NCBI GenBank assembly: GCA_025453735.1 | Contig: JALOPY010000220.1 | Location: forward strand, 1 to 7,168 | Length of the DNA: 7,168 nt | Reading direction: 5' to 3' | Source: a bacterium | GTDB taxonomy: Bacteria; Zhuqueibacterota; Zhuqueibacteria; Thermofontimicrobiales; Thermofontimicrobiaceae | Shown here: piece after piece, positions 1 through 5,050 of the stretch | Numbering within the stretch: position 1 is the stretch's first letter | How the letters are laid out: the number at the start of each line of letters is the position of its first letter | Notes under the pieces: model-generated | The model's input: only the letters and a program-made list of their open reading frames with translations | What the model was told of the DNA's origin: nothing | The model's database searches: none | Program-made: the position numbers and the translations under genes

Positions 1-467
1 TTCTGATCATACCCCAGATCATCAATCTCAAGCACGCCCAATAATTCTAATTGCGATTCCAATAGATGCCGAAGCCTTTTTGCAAAAGAATCTTTCTGGG
101 CTTTGATAATCATCAACTCATTTTTCATCTCAATAAGCTGCATTTTGGCATTTTCAACGATCTTCTCAGCGCGAACTTCTGCTTCTTTGACAATTAAATC
201 TGACTCGCGCTTCGAGTTTTCCCGGGATTGATTGATGGTATGCTGGGCATTCATCAATGATTCTTTAAAAGTTTTTTCAACATCCTGGTAGTCATGAAGC
301 TGGGTTCTTAATTTAATAACCTCATCAGAGAGATCGTTTTTTTCTTTGATTAATGACTCATATTCTTCAGCGACCATTTCTAAAAAAGTCTCGATTTCGA
401 TGGGATCATACCCGCGCAGCACTTTTTTAAAAACCTGCTTTTTTATATCTAATGGAGTAATTTTCAA
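1..467 (-). CDS. divIVA: DivIVA-family cell division/polarity protein, 3'-truncated by window edge
   Basis: DivIVA proteins bind curved membrane at poles and septa and recruit division or polar-growth partners. Read on the minus strand from TTG at 467, 155 codons are visible. The N-terminus (LKITPLDIKK) lines up residue for residue with Bacillus subtilis DivIVA as I remember it: TPxDI at 4-8, F13, and RGYD at 18-21. Position 17, Phe in Bacillus and membrane-inserting, is Leu here, so it stays hydrophobic. IEIETFL (24-30) follows, then a long charged coiled coil (about 35-140) containing LIVKEAEVRAEKI, typical of the family. The Bacillus protein is about 164 residues, so little is missing. No in-frame ATG precedes residue 31; the nearest upstream ATG (475) is out of frame and stops after three codons. 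The gene is third in the yggS-yggT-divIVA operon, 27 bases after yggT. The family call is firm; its role in this organism is inferred. Confidence 0.93.
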   Translation of the reverse strand, partial: MKITPLDIKKQVFKKVLRGYDPIEIETFLEMVAEEYESLIKEKNDLSDEVIKLRTQLHDYQDVEKTFKESLMNAQHTINQSRENSKRESDLIVKEAEVRAEKIVENAKMQLIEMKNELMIIKAQKDSFAKRLRHLLESQLELLGVLEIDDLGYDQ

Positions 468-475
468 GCTGACAT

Positions 476-480
476 CCTCC
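476..480 (-). promoter_or_regulatory. Ribosome binding site fixing the TTG start of divIVA
   Basis: The minus strand reads GGAGG, then eight bases, then TTG at 467-465. An ATG directly abuts the GGAGG (475-473), but it is out of frame and gives only Met-Ser-Ala-stop, which overlaps the TTG. The ideal spacing to TTG, and the exact alignment of the protein from that codon with known DivIVA N-termini, decide the start. Confidence 0.8.
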
Positions 481-494
481 AGTTAGTAAAAACG

Positions 495-743
495 TTAAAA
501 AACAAGAATTCTGATAATTATTTTTTCGATGAGAATTACTGCAAAAACTAAAATCATTGGTGAAAGATCTAATCCACCAAAGCTGGGAACATACCGGCGA
601 ATCAAATCCAGCGGCGGATCAGTTATCTGGTAAACAAAGCGGATCAGAGGATGATATGGATTATGACGAATCCAGGATAGCAGCACTCTTATCACAATAA
701 CGAAAACATAGGCATCAGCAAGAAACTGGATTAGTTTGATCAT
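495..743 (-). CDS. yggT: YggT/YlmG family small membrane protein
   Basis: This 82-residue integral membrane protein has two hydrophobic segments (about 3-25 and 60-82) around a conserved amphipathic loop. The loop carries the YggT signature: TDPPL at 41-45, two arginines at 49-50, P53, and GGLDLSP at 56-62. That is one YggT repeat; many family members have one and others two. The biochemical role is not settled. Relatives are linked to septum or nucleoid organisation in chloroplasts and cyanobacteria, and to osmotic tolerance in Escherichia coli. The start at 743 has AAGGA 12 bases upstream (756-760 on the plus strand). The gene lies 44 bases after yggS and 27 before divIVA on the same strand, the usual company for this family, and is presumably co-transcribed with them. 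The family call is firm and the function inferred. Confidence 0.92.
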   Translation of the reverse strand: MIKLIQFLADAYVFVIVIRVLLSWIRHNPYHPLIRFVYQITDPPLDLIRRYVPSFGGLDLSPMILVFAVILIEKIIIRILVF

Positions 744-787
744 TTAAGCATCTCATCCTTGATTTTGTTTCATTCAAAACTTGATAG

Positions 788-1474
788 TTAATTTCGTTCG
801 CCAAAAATCGCCCGGCCCACTCGAATCATATTTGCGCCTTCTTCAATCGCCACCTCGAAATCGTTCGTCATTCCCATGGAAAGGTAGTGCATGGCAACCC
901 GATCGATTCCGGCTTGCTCAACTTCATCCCGCAATTTTCGAAGCATTCTGAAATAGGGGCGAACTTGCTCAGGATCAGGCAAAAACGCGCCAATTGTCAT
1001 TAATCCCTGCACCGCGATTCCCGGCAACCGCGCAATTTGGCGAACGAATTCTAATGTGCCTTCCGGAGTGACTCCAAATTTAGTGGCTTCTGCTGAAGTT
1101 TTCACTTCAACTAAACAGGGAATCTCCTGTTGCATCTGTATCGCATGTTTGCTGATTGCTTCGGCAAGATGCAGGCTATCCACTGAATGGATAAAATCAA
1201 AAATCGGAATTGCTTTTTTGACTTTATTGGTTTGAAGATGCCCGATGAGATGCCAGGTCGCTTGTTTTCCAATTTGCTCAAACTTTTGTTCTGCTTCCTG
1301 AACCCGATTCTCGCCGATATGCTGAATGCCGCTGTCTATCGCGCGCTGAATTTCATCGATCCCAACGGTTTTCGTCACTGCAACAAGCGTAATTTCATGT
1401 GGAGATCTGCCGGCTTTTTTGCAGGCAATCTCGATTCGCTGCTTGAGCTTAATTATATTATCCGTTAGAGACAT
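788..1474 (-). CDS. yggS: YggS/PLPBP-type pyridoxal phosphate homeostasis protein
   Basis: At 228 residues this is the usual length for the YggS/YlmE/PROSC family, a single-domain alanine-racemase-like barrel that binds pyridoxal 5'-phosphate and buffers B6 vitamers without a known enzymatic turnover. Visible family motifs are VAVTK at 31-35, with K35 matching the PLP lysine (Lys36 in the Escherichia coli protein); GENRVQE at 54-60; WHLIGHLQTNK at 74-84; KFGV at 132-135; GLMTIG at 157-162; LSMGMTNDFEVAI at 198-210; and the phosphate-binding end RVGRAIFG at 218-225. ATG at 1474 gives the canonical N-terminus but lacks a clear Shine-Dalgarno. It heads the minus-strand operon, 44 bases before yggT. 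In Gram-positive ylm clusters sepF often sits between the two; it is absent here. A promoter-like pair lies just upstream. Identification is firm. Confidence 0.96.
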   Translation of the reverse strand: MSLTDNIIKLKQRIEIACKKAGRSPHEITLVAVTKTVGIDEIQRAIDSGIQHIGENRVQEAEQKFEQIGKQATWHLIGHLQTNKVKKAIPIFDFIHSVDSLHLAEAISKHAIQMQQEIPCLVEVKTSAEATKFGVTPEGTLEFVRQIARLPGIAVQGLMTIGAFLPDPEQVRPYFRMLRKLRDEVEQAGIDRVAMHYLSMGMTNDFEVAIEEGANMIRVGRAIFGERN

Positions 1475-1500
1475 CTTGGCGATACATTTTTAAGTTTGTA

Positions 1501-1529
1501 AATATACTATTTTAAGCATTAAAAATCAA
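1501..1529 (-). promoter_or_regulatory. Candidate sigma70-type promoter for yggS-yggT-divIVA
   Basis: On the minus strand TTGATT (1529-1524) is followed by a 17-base spacer and TATATT (1506-1501). This is close to the housekeeping consensus and would start transcription near 1494, about 20 bases before the yggS ATG. The surroundings are very AT-rich, so a chance match is possible. Confidence 0.42.
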
Positions 1530-1912
1530 TAAAAATGTTTTTAAAATTGAGTAACGGTTGAAGGTGTAGTGTTATATTGAAATTACGATGTTAAGTTCCA
1601 AAATATTTAATATCCAGTTACAGATGGAATTGACCTTAATGAATTTTTGATAATTTCTTGTGTTTCGCCTTGAACTTTCTATTGATTTGCAAGTAACATT
1701 CTGTAAAAAAGATTCCCAATGCTTTTGATTCGTTTCAATTCTGGAGGCAAATAACATCCTCGCTATCTAAAACATTGCAGGCAACTATGCAGCCAATGCC
1801 ATCTAATGATCAAAAAAATGAATGTCAAGATAATTCGGGTAAGAATTATTTTTAAAACTCTAATCTTTTAATTATATTGTCTTAAATTATGTTTTCAAAA
1901 TAGGGAGCTAAC
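1530..1912. other. AT-rich divergent intergenic region without a recognisable gene
   Basis: This stretch separates the minus-strand yggS operon from the plus-strand decarboxylase. A 61-codon minus-strand frame (1572-1757) crosses it. Its GAGG touches the ATG with no spacing and its translation resembles nothing I know, so I do not call it. One AT-rich hairpin (1827-1852) is listed separately. ATGCAGCC followed by AATG occurs at 1785 and again, with one extra base between the two words, at 1980 inside the decarboxylase 5' region. This may be a degraded duplication or chance. I see no tRNA, riboswitch or long repeat. Some of this DNA may be the decayed 5' flank of the decarboxylase gene. Confidence 0.5.
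1827..1853 (+). terminator. AT-rich hairpin with T-run, weak terminator candidate
   Basis: ATAATTC (1830-1836) and GAATTAT (1843-1849) are perfect complements around the six-base loop GGGTAA. The stem can be lengthened to ten pairs with one G-U (1827-1852), and T residues run from 1849 to 1853. The low GC stem makes strong termination doubtful, and no plus-strand gene lies upstream to be terminated. Confidence 0.25.
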
Positions 1913-1915
1913 TAG

Positions 1916-2014
1916 ACACCACTCAAATATTTTGTAGTACCTAAAAAATCTGGATTCACATTCAAGCGCTATGCCAATCATGCAGCCGAATGGATCTCAA
2001 AATATCTCGAAGCA
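1916..2014 (+). other. Open, family-like N-terminal extension of the decarboxylase with no start codon
   Basis: In frame with the ATG at 2015, this segment reads without a stop and encodes the conserved first helix of group II decarboxylases: TFKRYANHAAEWISKYLEA directly before MDQYPVLAQ. Family members normally begin a few residues before this helix, with xxFRxxGHxxxDWIAxYLE. No ATG, GTG or TTG exists in the segment. The nearest in-frame ATG is at 1889, but two in-frame TAG codons (1901 and 1913) separate it from this block. Either the start was destroyed by mutation, or the assembly has an error here, or translation begins internally. Confidence 0.7.
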
Positions 2015-3370
2015 ATGGATCAATACCCGGTGCTGGCTCAGACCAAGCCTGGTGAGATAAAATCGAATTTGCCCTCCAATCCGCCAGAAAGCCCGGAATC
2101 ATTCGATCAAATATTCTCAGATTTCGATCAGATCATCATGCCCGGAATTACGCATTGGAACCATCCCCGGTTTTTTGGATACTTCTCCATAACGGGATCA
2201 TATCCTGGGATCATCGGTGAATTTTTGTCCAGTGCATTGAACATCAATGCCATGCTCTGGAAAACATCACCTTCGGCAACAGAGCTCGAAGAGGTGGTTT
2301 TGGATTGGTTGCGCCAGATGCTGGGATTGCCTGAAAATTTTGATGCCGTCATCAATGATACCGCCTCGGTGGGAAGTTTGTGCGCTATGGCAGCGGCGCG
2401 GGAATTTACCAATCTCGATATCCGCAAAAAAGGATTAAGCGGCAGAAATGACTTTCCGCGATTGCGCATGTACACCTCGGATCAGGCACACTCCTCAATT
2501 GAAAAAGCAGCAATCGTGCTGGGAATTGGGCAGGAAAATATCATTAAAATTTCATCAGATGAAACGTATCGAATGAATATTAATGAGTTGGAAGCGACTT
2601 TGAAAAATGATCTCACGCATGGAATGAAGCCAGTCTGCGTAATTGCCACAATTGGCACCACTTCGACGACTAGCATCGATCCGGTGGAGGAGATTGCTGC
2701 GCTATGCATGAAATATAAAATCTGGCTGCATGTTGATGCGGCGTATGGCGGCTCGGCTGCCGTAATTCCTGAGATGCGGAGTTTATTCACAGGCTGGGAG
2801 CAAGCCGATTCCATCATCGTTAATCCGCACAAATGGCTGTTCACGCCAATCGATTGCAGCGTGCTGTTTTGCCGCAGACCCGAAGTATTGAAGCAAGCTT
2901 TCAGCCTGACGCCAGAATATCTGCGCACCGCTGAAGCTGGTGAGGTGAAAAATTATATGGATTATGGCGTGGCATTAGGAAGAAGATTTCGAGCGCTGAA
3001 ATTATGGATGGTCATCCGTTCATTGGGTACCGAAAAAATCATCAACATCCTGAGAGAACACATTGCGTTCGCTCAAAAATTAGCCTGGACAATCGAGCAA
3101 CATCCCAACTTCGAGCTGTTGGCTCCAGTACCATTCAGCACCGTGGTTTTTCGGTTCGTTCCCGAAAAAAAATCAAGAGAATCTGAAATCAATAACTTGA
3201 ACGAAAAACTGCTGGATGAAATCAACAAGGCTGGCAAGGTTTTCCTATCGCACACCAAATTAAACGGCAAATTCGGTATTCGCCTGGCAATCGGGAATAT
3301 CAAAACGACATGGGAAGATGTGGCGCTGGCGTGGGAAATAATCCAGGCAAAAGCCAGGGTATGGGAGTAG
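2015..3370 (+). CDS. Group II PLP-dependent amino acid decarboxylase, AADC-like; 5' end probably incomplete
   Basis: From ATG 2015 the product is 451 residues. The family belongs to fold-type I PLP decarboxylases, which release CO2 from aromatic or related L-amino acids. Visible motifs: HWNHPRFFGYF at 47-57 (substrate side); TELEEVVLDW at 89-98; SDQAH with H159, the residue that stacks on PLP; HVDAAYGG with D241, which binds the pyridine nitrogen; NPHKW with the Schiff-base lysine K273; and PEYLRT with Y302. By alignment to human DOPA decarboxylase from memory these correspond to His192, Asp271, Lys303 and Tyr332. Having Tyr rather than Phe at that loop position favours true decarboxylation over aldehyde synthesis. 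LGRRFRALKLW (321-331) is also typical. Adding the open upstream segment would give about 484 residues, the normal size. ATG 2015 has no Shine-Dalgarno and would delete the conserved first helix, so the gene is either mis-started or 5'-damaged. Substrate unknown. It ends in TAG. Confidence 0.88.
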   Translation: MDQYPVLAQTKPGEIKSNLPSNPPESPESFDQIFSDFDQIIMPGITHWNHPRFFGYFSITGSYPGIIGEFLSSALNINAMLWKTSPSATELEEVVLDWLRQMLGLPENFDAVINDTASVGSLCAMAAAREFTNLDIRKKGLSGRNDFPRLRMYTSDQAHSSIEKAAIVLGIGQENIIKISSDETYRMNINELEATLKNDLTHGMKPVCVIATIGTTSTTSIDPVEEIAALCMKYKIWLHVDAAYGGSAAVIPEMRSLFTGWEQADSIIVNPHKWLFTPIDCSVLFCRRPEVLKQAFSLTPEYLRTAEAGEVKNYMDYGVALGRRFRALKLWMVIRSLGTEKIINILREHIAFAQKLAWTIEQHPNFELLAPVPFSTVVFRFVPEKKSRESEINNLNEKLLDEINKAGKVFLSHTKLNGKFGIRLAIGNIKTTWEDVALAWEIIQAKARVWE

Positions 3371-3384
3371 CGGAGTGATGGAAT

Positions 3385-3519
3385 AATGGAATTTTGGAGT
3401 AATGGAGTTATGGAGTAATGATGCCAGGGAGCAATGGAGTTAAGCCGTCAGGCTTTTAATAATGAGGATTTCTTCGGCAACTCCATCACTCTATTACTCC
3501 ACTACTCCAAAATTCTATT
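3385..3519. repeat. Long imperfect inverted repeat built of ATGGAGTA words
   Basis: The left arm (3385-3423) and right arm (3481-3519) match as inverted repeats at 32 of 39 positions without gaps by my hand alignment, with a 57-base loop. Each arm is internally repetitive (GGAGTAATGGAGT and variants). The same words also occur from 3363 in the last codons of the upstream gene and just after its stop. The loop holds one more copy (near 3430) and a small AAGCC/GGCTT hairpin followed by TTTT (3442-3457), which might help terminate transcription. The element begins 14 bases after the decarboxylase stop, and its right end touches the candidate promoter of the next gene. Confidence 0.8.
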
Positions 3520-3546
3520 GCATTTTGAAAAATATCTGATTATAAT
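3518..3546 (+). promoter_or_regulatory. Candidate promoter for the radical SAM gene
   Basis: TTGCAT (3518-3523), a 17-base spacer and a perfect TATAAT (3541-3546) form a housekeeping-type promoter. The leader would be about 33 bases to the ATG at 3586. The -35 half overlaps the last two bases of the inverted repeat, so the gene appears to be transcribed from the edge of that element. Confidence 0.5.
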
Positions 3547-3585
3547 ACCCATCAAGAATACCCGGATGAAAACAGATCGAAAATC

Positions 3586-4485
3586 ATGGTGCAATCGCAT
3601 TACCTCTATTTTTTGAAACACAACATCGAAAGCAGACTGTTCCGAATCAGACAACCACTGCTGGCAAGCTTTAAAATCACCTATCGCTGTTTCTTGAAAT
3701 GCCGCTCCTGTCCCTTCTGGAAAATGGAGCCTTTGCGCATTTCAAATCATCAGGCAAAAGAAATAATGGACGAATTTCATCGAAGCGGCGTGCGATTAGT
3801 GATTTTTGAAGGAGGTGAGCCATTCCTCTGGCGCGATGACGATTATCGTCTGGAAGATCTGGTGCGATGCGCCAAACAAAAATTTTTTCGAGTTGGCATC
3901 ACCACAAACGGAACGCTTCCGATTGCAACCGAAGCTGATGTCGTCTGGGTCAGCATCGATGGATTGCTGCAGACCCATGAAAAGAATCGCGGAAAATGTT
4001 TTGAAAAAATAATGGCAAATATCGAAGCATCTTCACACCCGAATATTCTGGCACACATCACAATCAATCGACTGAATCACCAGGAAATTGCCACACTGAT
4101 TAAATTTCTGGCTGAAAAAGTACGAGGGATCACCATTCAATTTTATTATCCCTTTCCCAACTCTGACGATCTCTGGCTGCCAGAACCAGATAGAATTGCT
4201 GTTCTAAACCAATTAATCGAATTGAAGCGAAACGGCTATCCAATTTTCAATTCCATTGCCACGCTGGAAGGATTGAAGAAAAACACCTGGAAATGTCACG
4301 ACTGGCTCATCGCCAATGCCGAGCCCGATGGCCGAATGAACATTGGCTGCTACCTGAAAGATCGCGCAAAAATTTCCTGTGAGAAATGTGGCTTTGCAGC
4401 GCATACCGAAATCGCCAGAGCGTATGATTGGAATTTCGGAGCGATTTGGGCGGGACAGAAGACTTTTAAGTTTAGAATTATTTGA
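3586..4485 (+). CDS. Radical SAM protein with C-terminal auxiliary Fe-S (SPASM/Twitch-like) cysteines, function unknown
   Basis: This 299-residue protein uses a [4Fe-4S] cluster and S-adenosylmethionine for radical chemistry. The cluster motif is CFLKCRSC at 35-42 (C35, C39, C42, the CxxxCxxC pattern), followed by PFW. GGEPFL at 76-81 is the SAM-binding motif, TTNGT at 106-110 and SIDG at 123-126 are further barrel signatures. Four later cysteines (C237, C255, C265, C268) in the pattern C-x17-C-x9-C-x2-C suggest an auxiliary iron-sulfur cluster, as in Twitch or SPASM enzymes that modify peptides or anchor substrates. No signal peptide is seen, so it should be cytosolic. ATG 3586 has no good Shine-Dalgarno, but it places the cysteine motif at the usual distance, and a promoter-like pair lies just upstream. 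Neighbours give no substrate: there is no small precursor-peptide gene on either side. The superfamily is firm; I cannot name the reaction. Confidence 0.9.
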   Translation: MVQSHYLYFLKHNIESRLFRIRQPLLASFKITYRCFLKCRSCPFWKMEPLRISNHQAKEIMDEFHRSGVRLVIFEGGEPFLWRDDDYRLEDLVRCAKQKFFRVGITTNGTLPIATEADVVWVSIDGLLQTHEKNRGKCFEKIMANIEASSHPNILAHITINRLNHQEIATLIKFLAEKVRGITIQFYYPFPNSDDLWLPEPDRIAVLNQLIELKRNGYPIFNSIATLEGLKKNTWKCHDWLIANAEPDGRMNIGCYLKDRAKISCEKCGFAAHTEIARAYDWNFGAIWAGQKTFKFRII

Positions 4486-4520
4486 CTGTATCGTAATTTC
4501 GAAGTTTATAATAAAATATC

Positions 4521-4684
4521 ACCTGAAATTCTAAAATGAAAATTATGATCAAAAATTCCCCCACAAAACACACGAAAAAGCACGGAAAATGTTTTTTAGG
4601 TTTGGACTTTCGTTTCATTTCGCGTATTTCGTGGGCACAAGGCTTTTAAATTTTAGTGCATGGATTCCTTTTAGAAATTCAGGT
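4521..4684. repeat. Nested inverted repeat element with CACGAAA-type core and TCTAAAA outer arms
   Basis: The outer arms ACCTGAAATTCTAAAA (4521-4536) and TTTTAGAAATTCAGGT (4669-4684) are complementary at 15 of 16 positions. Inside lies a second, looser pair: 4560-4590 begins CCCACAAAACACACGAAAA, and 4606-4635 ends TTTCGCGTATTTCGTGGG. The core words (CACGAAA, GCACGGAAA) resemble low-complexity intergenic repeats I recall from many uncultured environmental genomes, a memory I cannot verify here. The 164-base element starts 35 bases after the radical SAM stop codon. No transposase frame lies within it, so it looks MITE-like or REP-like. Confidence 0.72.
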
Positions 4685-4733
4685 CATAAAAAATTTTTAC
4701 AATGAGCATTGGAGTGAAAGGAGCTTCACGGAG

Positions 4734-4820
4734 AATTTTTCAGTTATCCTTTTATAGTTAAATGACTCCAATTCAACTCTGTTTCCTCTGCTTCTCATTG
4801 TGGGAGATCACTGAAAAATT
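4734..4820. repeat. Short perfect inverted repeat (AATTTTTCAGT / ACTGAAAAATT)
   Basis: Eleven-base arms at 4734-4744 and 4810-4820 are perfectly complementary across a 65-base interval. GGAGTGAAAGGAGCTTCACGG precursors of the left arm (4711 onward) and CTCTGTTTCCTCTGC within the interval have the same 'word' character as the neighbouring elements. This may be a decayed third member of the series. The arms are AT-rich and short, so chance cannot be excluded. Confidence 0.45.
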
Positions 4821-4906
4821 AGCAGTGAGCTTTTCGATTGCTTTTCATTCATTAATTTGTATCGCTACGTTCCTAATCTGGACAAGCCAGAATCAAGCAA
4901 ACCAGC

Positions 4907-4985
4907 GACCGCAAATGGTTCGAATTATGCAAATTTCGCTGCTTAATCATTGAGGCAATTTGCATAATTTGCGCAATTCGCAGTC
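4907..4985. repeat. Inverted repeat with perfect 13-base core arms, GCAAATT words
   Basis: The inner arms AATTATGCAAATT (4923-4935) and AATTTGCATAATT (4957-4969) are exact complements with a 21-base loop. Extended outward without gaps to 4907-4935 and 4957-4985 they agree at 23 of 29 positions. Immediately to the right, 4980-5000 matches the right border of the element near 6182 at 17 of 21 positions. That marks these as related elements although their arms differ. Confidence 0.75.
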
Positions 4986-5000
4986 AAACAAATTTTAGAG

Positions 5001-5034
5001 GCTAACGGCTGAAAGCTGAAAGCTAAAAGCTTTA
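5001..5034 (+). repeat. Short tandem repeat of GCTGAAA/GCTAAAA units
   Basis: Successive seven-base units GCTGAAA, GCTGAAA and GCTAAAA, ending in GCTTT, run up to just before the hydrolase ribosome binding site, preceded by the degenerate units GGCTAAC and GGCT. This could be slippage-prone sequence or a single remaining arm of another word-type element. Confidence 0.5.
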
Positions 5035-5050
5035 AAATAGGAGAAAAAAA

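Larger units (their letters stand above)
4486..5050. other. 565-base intergenic region crowded with inverted repeats, no credible gene
   Basis: Between the radical SAM gene and the hydrolase lie three inverted repeats in tandem (4521-4684, 4734-4820, 4907-4985). They are followed by a short run of GCTGAAA/GCTAAAA copies at about 5001-5034. A 63-codon plus-strand frame (4762-4953) spans parts of two repeats, has no Shine-Dalgarno and no recognisable motif, and is not called. I could not pick a convincing promoter for the downstream gene. Confidence 0.6.

Noticed and set aside
1572..1757. 61-codon minus-strand frame in the divergent gap
   Set aside because: No recognisable motif, GAGG touches the ATG without spacing, and composition is like the surrounding AT-rich noncoding DNA.
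1889..1915. TAG read-through or pyrrolysine-like recoding from ATG 1889 through TAG 1901 and 1913 into the decarboxylase
   Set aside because: Two TAGs within five codons, no conserved protein sequence around them, and the same gene ends with TAG at 3368-3370, so TAG acts as a stop here.
3442..3457. AAGCC/GGCTT hairpin followed by TTTT as a stand-alone terminator
   Set aside because: Five-pair stem and four T residues are too weak to call separately; it is mentioned within the repeat element.
3434..3616. 60-codon plus-strand frame between the decarboxylase and radical SAM genes
   Set aside because: Most of it is inverted repeat sequence and it overlaps the start of the radical SAM gene in another frame.
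4762..4953. 63-codon hydrophobic plus-strand frame
   Set aside because: It runs across parts of two inverted repeats, has no ribosome site and no family resemblance.
3371..5050. CRISPR array or direct-repeat array
   Set aside because: Repeats are inverted or degenerate tandem words, without regular unit length or unique spacers, and there are no cas genes.
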